Of a DNA stretch of 33,491 nucleotides, positions 26,462 to 33,339 are shown piece after piece (the first letter of the stretch is position 1; each line of letters starts with the position of its first letter). Below the pieces are notes generated by a model. It saw nothing but the letters and a program-made list of their open reading frames with translations, was not told the origin of the DNA and ran no database searches. The position numbers and the translations under genes are program-made. The stretch is from NCBI GenBank assembly GCA_023398575.1, contig JAEWSC010000079.1:1-33491 (forward strand), written 5' to 3'. The DNA comes from Bacillota bacterium. Its GTDB lineage: Bacteria > Bacillota > Clostridia > Christensenellales > Aristaeellaceae.

Positions 26462-26848
26462 ATGAAGCGCTGCGCCATATCGGTTCTCACCGCGGCGATC
26501 CTTATGGCTTGGGAGCCTGGCGTTATGCCCTTATCTGCTTTTGCGCCGCTCAAGGCACAAGAAGAGCAGACGCAAGCCTCTCTGGTTGATCCGGTTGATC
26601 GTGACCGGATTTTTTGCGGTTGGGAAACCTTGCTACTGCTGTTTGAAAGTGATCCCCAAACAGGCCACAATAGCCGGGGGACATTTGGGCGTGCCCTTTT
26701 TTACACCGCTCTTGGCCTTGCGGTTTATGCTCTGTTCAGGCTTCTATTTGGCAGGCATACAGCCCTTCTTCAAAAAGCCAGCCGCATCCCGCAGCGCACG
26801 CGCTTGATTCCCCTGGGCAGCCATGCGCCGCCAGCCATTGCCACGTAA
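26462..26848 (+). CDS. Hypothetical small membrane protein upstream of secD
   Basis: 128 residues; I do not recognise it. The N-terminus looks like a weak signal peptide (KRCAISVLTAAILMAWEPGV). A polar stretch follows, then one membrane segment (ALFYTALGLAVYALFRLLFG) and a basic tail. It sits directly downstream of a consensus promoter and 75 bp before secD. The RBS is poor (GGGAG about 13 bp upstream). It may be real and co-transcribed with secDF, or a chance frame in a leader. Confidence 0.42.
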   Translation: MKRCAISVLTAAILMAWEPGVMPLSAFAPLKAQEEQTQASLVDPVDRDRIFCGWETLLLLFESDPQTGHNSRGTFGRALFYTALGLAVYALFRLLFGRHTALLQKASRIPQRTRLIPLGSHAPPAIAT

Positions 26849-26923
26849 ACGATTTGTCCATACAGTCATTTATATGTTGCATCACTATTCGCGGAAAACA
26901 AACCGCACAGAAAGGGAGATTCT

Positions 26924-28201
26924 ATGAAGGCAAAGAAACAAGCCTTTTTCATCGTGGCCGCAATCATCATTGCGATGACCTGCCTGGCCCTGTTCGGCCT
27001 GGAAATTCCCATGGGCGACAAGACCATTAAATTACCCGGCGCAGCCGATATGCGCTTTGGCATTGATATCCGCGGCGGCGTTGACGCAGTGTTCGAGGCC
27101 AAGGATGTGGACAAGGTGCCTACCGGCGAAGAGTTGGAGGCTGCCAAAGCAACCATTGAAAATCGTTTGGATGGTTTGAACATACTGGACCGTGACGTTT
27201 TTGTCGACAAGCAAAACGGCTATATTACCGTACGCTTCCCCTGGAAGAGCGATGAAACGGACTTTGACCCCGATAAGGCCATTGCAGAGCTCGGCGAAAC
27301 AGCGAAGCTGACTTTCGTTGATCCTGACGGCACCGTGATATTGGATGGTTCCAAAGTATTGCGCAGCGTTGCACAGCAGGATACACAAAACGGCGGCTAC
27401 ATGGTCTCCTTAGCCTTTAATGATGAAGGAAAAAAACTGTTTGCCGATGCAACCGCCCGGCTCGTTGGCAAAGAAATCCGCATCTTTATGGATGAGCGTC
27501 TTATTTCCCACCCTATAGTTGAAGAAGTGATCCCCAATGGCGAAGCTGTGATCAACAGGATCAGCACTGCTGATGAGGCGATTGATCTGGCCAACAAGAT
27601 TACTGCAGGCGCACTGCCCTTCTCTCTTATTTCCCGCAATCACTCCACCATCAGCGCCACACTGGGTCAGGGGGCTTTGGATGTGATGGTGAAGGCCGGT
27701 ATCACCGCATTCATCATCATCTGCATTTTCTTGATTTCCTATTACCGGTTGCCAGGCTTTGTAGCCTGCATGGCGCTGCTGATGCAGATCGCCGGCCAGC
27801 TGCTGGCCTTGTCCATTCCCCAGATTACATTGACACTGCCCGGTATCGCAGCCGTGATTCTGTCTATCGGCATGGGCGTTGACGCCAATGTTATTATCTC
27901 CGAGCGCATCCGTGAGGAGCTTCGTGCCGGCCGTTCACTGGATACCTCTATCGCCCTGGGCTTTAAGCAAGCTTTCTCCTCTGTGTTTGACGGCAATATC
28001 ACCGTTATGATCGTGGCCATTATCCTGATGATCTTTGGTTCCGGTGCACTTTTGTCCTTTGCCTACTCTCTGCTTACCGGCGTCATCTTGAACTTCGTGG
28101 CTGGCGTTACTGCGTCCAGGATCATGATCCGCTCCCTAAGCCGATTCAAAGCCTTCCGCAAGCCCACATTCTATTACAAGAAAGCGAGGGCAAATGTATG
28201 A
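26924..28201 (+). CDS. secD: Protein translocase subunit SecD
   Basis: 425 residues. An N-terminal membrane segment is followed by the conserved FGIDIRGGVDAVFEA block, the P1 extracytoplasmic domain (about 40-240), and five membrane spans in the C-terminal half. The half ends in the RND-type motif region (LPGIAAVILSIGMGVDANVI, then ISERIREELRAG, FDGNITVMIVAIIL). SecD with SecF uses the proton gradient to help release proteins after SecA-driven export. AAAGGGAG precedes the ATG. Its TGA overlaps the secF ATG (ATGA), so translation is coupled. yajC is not adjacent. Confidence 0.96.
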   Translation: MKAKKQAFFIVAAIIIAMTCLALFGLEIPMGDKTIKLPGAADMRFGIDIRGGVDAVFEAKDVDKVPTGEELEAAKATIENRLDGLNILDRDVFVDKQNGYITVRFPWKSDETDFDPDKAIAELGETAKLTFVDPDGTVILDGSKVLRSVAQQDTQNGGYMVSLAFNDEGKKLFADATARLVGKEIRIFMDERLISHPIVEEVIPNGEAVINRISTADEAIDLANKITAGALPFSLISRNHSTISATLGQGALDVMVKAGITAFIIICIFLISYYRLPGFVACMALLMQIAGQLLALSIPQITLTLPGIAAVILSIGMGVDANVIISERIREELRAGRSLDTSIALGFKQAFSSVFDGNITVMIVAIILMIFGSGALLSFAYSLLTGVILNFVAGVTASRIMIRSLSRFKAFRKPTFYYKKARANV

Positions 28202-29121
28202 TTCGATTCTTTGAAAAGCGTTACGTTTATTTCACCATATCTGCCCTGATCATCCTGGCCGGCATTATCGGCATGCTTTTCAACGGCGTGCAGCTGGATA
28301 TCCAATTCAAGGGTGGCGCGATTCTAAAGTATCAGTACGCCGGAACGCTGGATACTGAACAAGTGGGCGACTTTGTTTCTGAAAAGCTGAGCCGCTTGGT
28401 GCAGGCTCAGAGCACCCAGGACCTGGCCTCCAAAAACACCTACCTGATTCTCAACCTGGCCGGCGAGTACGGCTTGGATGCCAACGAGAAGCAAGATCTG
28501 GACGTTGCCCTGCAAACGCAATATCCGGATGCGAGCTTGGTAGCAGCAGAATCCTCCATGGTAGAACCCTTCTTTGGACGCAAGTTTTTGATGAACGGCC
28601 TGATCGCCATCGGTCTCTCCTCCATTATGATTGTTTTGTATGTGTGGTCCCGCTTCCGCAAGATTTCCGGCCTCTCCGCCGGCGTAATGGCGCTGGTTGC
28701 GCTTTTTCACGACCTGTTGGTAGTGTTCTTCGTCTGCGTATTGTTTAAAATCCCCATCGGCGATTCCTTTGTCGCTGTAGCCTTAACGATTATCGGCTAT
28801 TCCATCAACGATACGATCGTTATCTACGACCGCATCCGTGAAAACGCGCGGTTGGATAAGGATATGCCCGTGGAAACGCTGGTCAACAAGTCCATTACCC
28901 AATCCTTGACCCGCTCCATCAATACTAACCTGGCCGTATTTGTCAGCATTTCGCTTGTTTACGGCTTCGCCTTTGCCAATGGCATCGACTCCATCAAGAG
29001 CTTTGCCCTGCCCATGGCCATCGGTGCCATCAGCGGCTGCTACTCTACTATTTGCATTGCCGGTCCCCTGTGGGCAATGTGGAAGCGCCATCAGCGTAAC
29101 AAGCAGACACGCACGGCATAA
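28198..29121 (+). CDS. secF: Protein translocase subunit SecF
   Basis: 307 residues. The N-terminal segment and LDIQFKGGAILKYQY correspond to the SecF signature (GxDFxGG). The C-terminal spans include VAVALTIIGYSINDTIVIYD, then RIRENAR, and SITQSLTRSINTNLAVFVSI, which are diagnostic. The gene overlaps secD by 4 bp. Two hairpins follow (29127-29157 and 29290-29322). Its partner is SecD in the membrane. Confidence 0.96.
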   Translation: MIRFFEKRYVYFTISALIILAGIIGMLFNGVQLDIQFKGGAILKYQYAGTLDTEQVGDFVSEKLSRLVQAQSTQDLASKNTYLILNLAGEYGLDANEKQDLDVALQTQYPDASLVAAESSMVEPFFGRKFLMNGLIAIGLSSIMIVLYVWSRFRKISGLSAGVMALVALFHDLLVVFFVCVLFKIPIGDSFVAVALTIIGYSINDTIVIYDRIRENARLDKDMPVETLVNKSITQSLTRSINTNLAVFVSISLVYGFAFANGIDSIKSFALPMAIGAISGCYSTICIAGPLWAMWKRHQRNKQTRTA

Positions 29122-29126
29122 CAGAT

Positions 29127-29157
29127 ATCGGCCAAGTGGCAAAGCCACTTGGCCGAT
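29127..29157 (+). other. Strong hairpin after secF sharing a core with the GH3 spacer hairpin
   Basis: ATCGGCCAAGTGGC and GCCACTTGGCCGAT form a perfect 14-bp stem with loop AAA, 5 bp after the secF stop codon. Its core AGTGGC-AAA-GCCACT is the reverse complement of the core of the hairpin at 23490-23518. No strong T-tract follows. It is probably an RNA-stabilising or repetitive element. Confidence 0.6.
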
Positions 29158-29289
29158 TCCTCGCTTTTCGCCTGCAGTCTTACGCACCTGCCCGCGCTCC
29201 CGACAAAGCCGAGAGACACGATTTCAATTGAAGGGGTATCGGCCCTTCAGTTCATCCCCTAAAGATTGTCCAACTTTGTTGCTGTTCCG

Positions 29290-29322
29290 AAATCCCCGGC
29301 AGTTCTAAGCTGCCGGGGATTT
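29290..29322. terminator. Bidirectional intrinsic terminator between secF and the enolase-superfamily gene
   Basis: AAATCCCCGGCAG (29290-29302) and CTGCCGGGGATTT (29310-29322) form a 13-bp stem with a 7-nt loop, flanked by short A/T runs. It lies between convergent genes ending at 29121 and 29346. Confidence 0.8.
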
Positions 29323-29345
29323 CTCTTTGCTGATACCTTTTATTG

Positions 29346-30560
29346 CTACGGCCGACCCAGCGTTCCATCTGGGCGGCGGCAGTTGGTCCATGTTGGCAGG
29401 CTCTCATCACAGGGGAATTTTGCGGCCAACTTCTCATCGATATCGATACCCAGACCTGGTTTATCATTGGGATACACATACCCTCCGCGCAGCTCCGGGC
29501 AGCCGGGGAATACATCCAGGCTTGCCTGGGTAAAGCCGGACCACTCTTGTATGCCAAAGTTCCAACTGGATACATCCAGGTGAATGTTAGCGGCATGACC
29601 CACCGGAGACACATCCCCTGGCCCGTGCCAGGCAGTGCGCACACTAAAGGCTTCGCAGAACATGGCCAACTTGCGGGCAGGGGTGATGCCACCAATTTGG
29701 CTAATATGACAGCGGATATAGTCGATGAGCTTGTTCGCAATCAACGGCGTCCACTCTCTGGGATTGACAAACAACTCACCCATGGCGATGGGCGTATGCG
29801 TTTGCTTACGCATGATTTCAAACCATTCTCCCTGCTCCGGTGCCAGCGAGTCCTCATAAAAGAACAATCGATAGGCCTCCAGCTCCTTGGCCAGGCGGAT
29901 CGATTCGATTGGCTCCAAATGCTCATGCACATCGTGGCAAAACTCTACACCAAAACCAAAGCGGGTTCGCATAGCATCAAACAATTTGGTGACGGATAAC
30001 TGATACTGCAGCGGATCATAATAGGCGCCTGCGCAAGCGCCTTCCGGCCGCAAGGAAGACAAAGGCTGAATGCCGCCGGCATTTCCGCCGTAGCCGCCGT
30101 GCTGCAGTCTGATCACTTGAACACCCATTTCCATAAAAGCCTGCACCCGGTCGCCTATTTCTTCCAACGTTTTTCCGTCAGCATGGCGGTACACACGGGC
30201 TGCTTCCCGCACCTTTCCACCAAACAACTCGCATAGGGGCAGCCCGGCCTGCTTGCCCTTTATGTCCCACAAAGCCATATCCACACCGGAGATGGCGGCA
30301 TTTTGGATAGGTCCATTGCGCCAGTAAGCAGACACCATGGCCATTTGCCAAATATCCTCTATGCGGTTTGCGTCCTTTCCCAGGAGAAGCGGCTTGACAT
30401 AATGCTCAATTTCATAAGCGACCGTCAAAAAGCGCTGTGTAAAGGTCGCGCAGCCAAGGCCATACAGGCCCGGTTCATTGGTCTCCACCTTGACCACCAC
30501 CAAGGGTATGTTCTGGGGTGCCGTTACAATGGCCCGGACATTGGTAATCGTAAGCGCCAT
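29346..30560 (-). CDS. Mandelate racemase/muconate lactonizing family enzyme, D-mannonate dehydratase-like (RspA/ManD)
   Basis: 404 residues. The N-terminal capping domain includes GKDANRIEDIWQMAMVSAYW and MALWDIKGKQAGLPLCELFGG, characteristic of RspA/ManD. The barrel carries metal ligands at D210 (with H212, CHDVHEH), E236 (YEDS) and E262 (GELF), plus a C-terminal H312 in WHGPGDVSPV. Some ManD members dehydrate D-mannonate to 2-keto-3-deoxygluconate; others have low activity on related acid sugars. The frame starts at a TTG (30575), but GAGGTGG lies before ATG 30560. An operator-like TTGTTATAACAA in its 5' region matches the locus B palindrome, tying it to that sugar regulon. Confidence 0.88.
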   Translation of the reverse strand: MALTITNVRAIVTAPQNIPLVVVKVETNEPGLYGLGCATFTQRFLTVAYEIEHYVKPLLLGKDANRIEDIWQMAMVSAYWRNGPIQNAAISGVDMALWDIKGKQAGLPLCELFGGKVREAARVYRHADGKTLEEIGDRVQAFMEMGVQVIRLQHGGYGGNAGGIQPLSSLRPEGACAGAYYDPLQYQLSVTKLFDAMRTRFGFGVEFCHDVHEHLEPIESIRLAKELEAYRLFFYEDSLAPEQGEWFEIMRKQTHTPIAMGELFVNPREWTPLIANKLIDYIRCHISQIGGITPARKLAMFCEAFSVRTAWHGPGDVSPVGHAANIHLDVSSWNFGIQEWSGFTQASLDVFPGCPELRGGYVYPNDKPGLGIDIDEKLAAKFPCDESLPTWTNCRRPDGTLGRP

Positions 30561-30587
30561 ACATCCACCTCGCAATGATGTAAACTA

Positions 30588-30646
30588 TTTGTTATAACAA
30601 TCCGTGTGATTTATTAGATTATAGCATAACAAACAAATGGTTTAAA
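30588..30646 (-). promoter_or_regulatory. Promoter and operator of ManD-like gene
   Basis: On the minus strand TTTAAA (30641-30646) and a perfect TATAAT (30618-30623) are 17 bp apart. TTTGTTATAACAA (30588-30600) lies just downstream of the expected start of transcription, and a half-site (TTTGTTA) falls in the promoter spacer at about 30627-30633. The operator core is identical to the palindrome at 19741-19754. Confidence 0.7.
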
Positions 30647-30766
30647 GCGCAAATTTGCACTTGCAAAAAATAAACCATGCAATACAGAATGAAAATGCTC
30701 GGCATCATGTGACAAGCCTTTCCAGCTGTAAGAAAATACCCGTGAAATAGATAAACCATTGGTCAA

Positions 30767-30795
30767 TTGACTCTGAAGCATGGCGTTGCTATACT
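30767..30795 (+). promoter_or_regulatory. Predicted sigma-A promoter of the methyltransferase leader
   Basis: TTGACT (30767-30772) and TATACT (30790-30795) are exactly 17 bp apart. Transcription should begin near 30802, giving a leader of about 165 nt before the methyltransferase start. Confidence 0.75.
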
Positions 30796-30823
30796 AAAGC
30801 CAGTTCGGAAGGAGGTGGTCGTT

Positions 30824-30856
30824 TTGACGAACGCACAGAGGTGGCGTCTGCGCTAG
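30824..30856 (+). CDS. Candidate 10-codon regulatory leader peptide MTNAQRWRLR
   Basis: A TTG start lies 7 bp after AAGGAGGT (30809-30816), a full 8-base match to the anti-Shine-Dalgarno, and the frame ends at TAG 30854-30856. The peptide ends in RWRLR, i.e. overlapping Arg-X-Arg motifs. Macrolide-dependent arrest peptides of the ErmD-leader type contain such an R-x-R element (MRLR). Codons 8-10 are also the 5' arm of the next hairpin, so a ribosome pausing there would break it. The strong RBS on such a short frame argues for a function. Which signal is sensed, if any, is inference. Confidence 0.6.
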   Translation: MTNAQRWRLR

Positions 30857-30940
30857 GCAGACATGCTGGCGCAGACGCGCCTTAGGGTGTGCACTAAAAG
30901 CATTGCAAAATGTTTGATAGGCACACCCTAATCTTTTGCT
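30844..30940 (+). promoter_or_regulatory. Candidate transcription attenuator (two hairpins) before the methyltransferase
   Basis: Hairpin 1 pairs GCGTCTGCGC (30844-30853) with GCGCAGACGC (30869-30878). GTCTGC in its 5' arm can instead pair with a nearer GCAGAC (30857-30862), so two folds exclude each other. Hairpin 2 pairs TTAGGGTGTGC (30882-30892) with GCACACCCTAA (30921-30931). Its loop has an inner AAGCATT/AATGTTT stem, and it is followed by TCTTTTGCTT, which resembles an intrinsic terminator. The gene's own RBS (30956-30961) lies beyond it. The arrangement fits ribosome-controlled termination; a clear antiterminator stem was not identified. Confidence 0.55.
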
Positions 30941-30968
30941 TAAAATCCACATGACGGAGGGCTATCGT

Positions 30969-31769
30969 ATGTCTCCACTAGGTTGGAAAAAAGATATAGA
31001 CAAAGTACCTGCAGATGCACTGCTGCTTTTGGAGGACTGCCACTTTCAATGGATTGACGATAACAGGAATCGCCGGGAATGGGCCATGCTGTTTCGCAGC
31101 AGGCCTTATATCGGTTATTTTGTTCGCCAAAAATCTCATTCCAAGGCTGCATGGATTGATGGCTTGATGATGGAGTTCGGATGCGATCCACTGCCTGATG
31201 CCAATACGCTGCGTCACATGGAGCAAAAGCTGGTCGCTGACATGGAGGATTGGATCGTCTATGTATTGGAACCAGGAACCTATCAGCGTCAGGAGTTCCT
31301 TCTTTGGGATGAAAAAGAGCTAACCGACCTAACAACATGGGAGGGCAAGCGCGTTATCGATATCGGATCCGGCACCGGCAAGCAGGCTTTTATTATGGCC
31401 CCCTTATGCAAGTCAGTCTATTGCGTGGAACCGGTGTATAACCTGCGCAGATATCTGAAACAGCGCGCCATGCTGGAGGGGATAAATAACCTGTATGTTA
31501 CCGACGGGCTGATGAAGGAGCTTCCTTTCGAAAATAACTTTGCCGACGTTATCACCAGCGGCCATGTATTCGGTGATTTTCCGGAGGCTGAAGTACATGA
31601 AATGCTGCGCGTTGCAAAGCCAGGCGGCATGGTGATCTTGATCCCCGGCGGTAAGGATACAGATACAGAAAGCCACCAATTTCTTGTGGACAAGGGCTTT
31701 TCGTGGGACAGAGTCCTCTTCCCTGCAGAAGGCTTTAGACGAAAATACTGGAAAGTGAAACAAGTGTAA
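30969..31769 (+). CDS. Class I SAM-dependent methyltransferase
   Basis: 266 residues from the proposed start. A family-unspecific N-terminal region of about 120 residues (many Trp, Arg and Asp) precedes a Rossmann-type methyltransferase domain. Motif I is VIDIGSGTGKQAF at about 129-141, the acidic residue after strand 2 is in YCVEPVYN, motif IV-like FADVITSGHVFGDF follows, then LRVAKPGGMVILIPGG. That layout is the Methyltransf_11 type, usually acting on small molecules, though RNA cannot be excluded. GGAGGG (30956-30961) lies 7 bp before ATG 30969. The upstream leader suggests inducible expression and is the main reason to consider a resistance role; the protein alone does not show one. Confidence 0.85.
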   Translation: MSPLGWKKDIDKVPADALLLLEDCHFQWIDDNRNRREWAMLFRSRPYIGYFVRQKSHSKAAWIDGLMMEFGCDPLPDANTLRHMEQKLVADMEDWIVYVLEPGTYQRQEFLLWDEKELTDLTTWEGKRVIDIGSGTGKQAFIMAPLCKSVYCVEPVYNLRRYLKQRAMLEGINNLYVTDGLMKELPFENNFADVITSGHVFGDFPEAEVHEMLRVAKPGGMVILIPGGKDTDTESHQFLVDKGFSWDRVLFPAEGFRRKYWKVKQV

Positions 31770-31801
31770 GGGAACCTCATGTTTAGCCAAACAGTTCATG
31801 C

Positions 31802-31834
31802 GCAAAAAACCTCCTTGCAACAAGGGGGCTTTTG
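31802..31834 (+). terminator. Intrinsic terminator after the methyltransferase gene
   Basis: CCTCCTTG (31810-31817) pairs with CAAGGGGG (31821-31828, one wobble) around CAA, extended by GCAAAA and TTTTGC on the outer sides, with T residues following. It lies about 35 bp after the stop codon. Confidence 0.65.
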
Positions 31835-31971
31835 CCATTTTTCAGATGAACGTTTTCGCAGATGACTAGTGAACTGGAACCTTAAATCGTAAGGAAATTA
31901 GTAAAGACAGCGAAAGAATATTTGAGGCCTGCTTGAAGAAACTAGATATATCAGTCAAAAGGAGAAAGCAG

Positions 31972-32565
31972 ATGAATATTGGCTGGAACATAGAGACTTA
32001 TTTATCGCTGGCTGCGATTGTCTTTTCTACAGTCGTATTATTGCTGATCTTGCGTAAAGACTGGAAAAATTACGGTTTTCTCTTTTTGCTAAGTGCAATC
32101 ATCGGCAATGTCTTGTGCTATATTTTTGTGAAACTACGCTTGTACTATTATCCCTACAGATTATTCCCTCAAATAACCACCATGCCAGTTTCGTTAATTT
32201 TGACCATGTTTCCTGCCTGCATTGTATTTAGCGTTAGGTATAGCCCAAAATCATGGGCGCACAAGATACCTTTTTACTGGGTCCTTGTCCACCTTGGCGT
32301 GTTGATCGAGGGCTGGGCTGAAGAACAGACGCAATTGATTAAATACAATGATACATGGGACCTTTGGGCGTCATATACGTGGTGGTGGATATTTCTATTG
32401 GTGTTCGAATGGGTCGGAGGAATGATTGTACCGGCAGAATCCAGGCGGCCCCTGGATCAGGAACTGCTGAAATACGGGAAAATCGGATGGTTTATCATAC
32501 ACTTTATTCTGATTGGCACCATCTTTATAGCAGGCGTTTATACCGGATATACACTTTTGAATTAG
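31972..32565 (+). CDS. Multi-span membrane protein, CBO0543-like
   Basis: 197 residues with five or six hydrophobic segments, rich in Trp and Tyr (LSLAAIVFSTVVLLLILRKD, IIGNVLCYIFVKLRLYYYPY, a central MPVSLILTMFPACIVF, IPFYWVLVHLGVLIEGW, YTWWWIFLLVFEWVGGM and a C-terminal span). The pattern resembles the uncharacterised CBO0543 family of Bacillota membrane proteins. The frame begins at a TTG (31933), but AAAAGGAG (31957-31964) lies 7 bp before ATG 31972. No function can be given. It follows the methyltransferase by about 200 bp with a terminator between, so it is probably transcribed separately. Confidence 0.75.
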   Translation: MNIGWNIETYLSLAAIVFSTVVLLLILRKDWKNYGFLFLLSAIIGNVLCYIFVKLRLYYYPYRLFPQITTMPVSLILTMFPACIVFSVRYSPKSWAHKIPFYWVLVHLGVLIEGWAEEQTQLIKYNDTWDLWASYTWWWIFLLVFEWVGGMIVPAESRRPLDQELLKYGKIGWFIIHFILIGTIFIAGVYTGYTLLN

Positions 32566-32627
32566 CGCCCAGCAATCATACATGGCCCTCTGATGAAATT
32601 CATTGGGTTCGCCTTTGCGTTGTTTTA

Positions 32628-32636
32628 TGGTACAAT
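32628..32636 (+). promoter_or_regulatory. Extended -10 element upstream of the adenosyltransferase gene
   Basis: TGG-TACAAT (32628-32636) matches the extended -10 form TGnTATAAT. The -35 region is weak. It lies about 117 bp before the proposed start; no cobalamin-riboswitch-like box was recognised in the leader. Confidence 0.4.
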
Positions 32637-32752
32637 AAATCTGCAGTCATCTATATATCCATTCCTGCAGCCTATTCTTTGCACAGGGGCGTTTATCCAT
32701 GTCACTACAAAAAGGCAACGCATCATTAATAGCACATATCTACTAGGTATGC

Positions 32753-33307
32753 ATGCAGACAAGTGAGGTGAGATGTATAGAAAGTCGTGGTCTTTTGCAT
32801 GTGTATTATGGAAACGGTGCAGGCAAATCCACAGCAGCTCTTGGACTCTTGCTGCGCGCATGCGGGCATGGCGAAAAGGCCGTACTTGTACAATTTCTCA
32901 AGAGCACGTTCTCAGGGGAGATCGCGGCGCTTTTGCATCAGCCTGGCGTTTCCATACTGCGGGGGCAATGCGGTGAAAAATTTTACTTTCAAATGACTGA
33001 GGAAGAAAAGAGGGAAACCAGGCGCATACATAACGAACACCTTTTTGCGGTCATCCAGATGATCCAACGTAGGGAATGCGATGTTCTGGTTTTAGATGAA
33101 GTAATGGATGCCTGCATGCTTTCTGCAGTGGATGAGGGTCTGCTGTCAGAGATACTCAATCATGGCGGTGGGCGGCCAGAAATCATTATCACCGGTCATC
33201 AACCAGTGGATTGGATCATGGATCAAGCAGAGTATATCACTGAAATGGTCAGCAAGAAACACCCTTACGACAATGGGATCAAAGCACGAAGAGGCATTGA
33301 ATATTGA
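32753..33307 (+). CDS. Cob(I)alamin adenosyltransferase-like P-loop protein (CobA/CobO/BtuR family)
   Basis: 184 residues. The N-terminal GLLHVYYGNGAGKSTAALGL is the family's P-loop (residues 20-27, GNGAGKST); the family usually reads GDGKGKTT. ACGHGEKAVLVQFLKS follows, then DVLVLDEVMDA as the Walker B-like strand, and EIIITGHQPVDWIMDQAEYI. The C-terminus HPYDNGIKARRGIEY matches the usual ending (HPYxxGxxARxGIEF). The enzyme transfers the adenosyl group of ATP to cob(I)alamin or a precursor corrinoid. The start is uncertain: ATG 32753 has only a weak RBS and GTG 32768 is an in-frame alternative. No other cobalamin gene is adjacent. Confidence 0.87.
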   Translation: MQTSEVRCIESRGLLHVYYGNGAGKSTAALGLLLRACGHGEKAVLVQFLKSTFSGEIAALLHQPGVSILRGQCGEKFYFQMTEEEKRETRRIHNEHLFAVIQMIQRRECDVLVLDEVMDACMLSAVDEGLLSEILNHGGGRPEIIITGHQPVDWIMDQAEYITEMVSKKHPYDNGIKARRGIEY

Positions 33308-33311
33308 ATGA

Positions 33312-33336
33312 AAGTGCTCGGCATCACCGAGCGCTT
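33312..33336. terminator. Bidirectional terminator-like hairpin
   Basis: AAGTGCTCGG (33312-33321) pairs with CCGAGCGCTT (33327-33336), 10 bp with one G-U pair, around CATCA. It lies exactly between the convergent adenosyltransferase and larC genes. T-tracts are short. Confidence 0.6.
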
Positions 33337-33339
33337 CTC

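Noticed and set aside
30844..30940. Metabolite riboswitch before the methyltransferase
   Set aside because: I could not match the conserved core of SAM, cobalamin or other common riboswitches, and the short translated frame explains the structure better.
32637..32752. Cobalamin riboswitch ahead of the adenosyltransferase gene
   Set aside because: The leader is only about 115 bp and no B12-box-like sequence was recognised.
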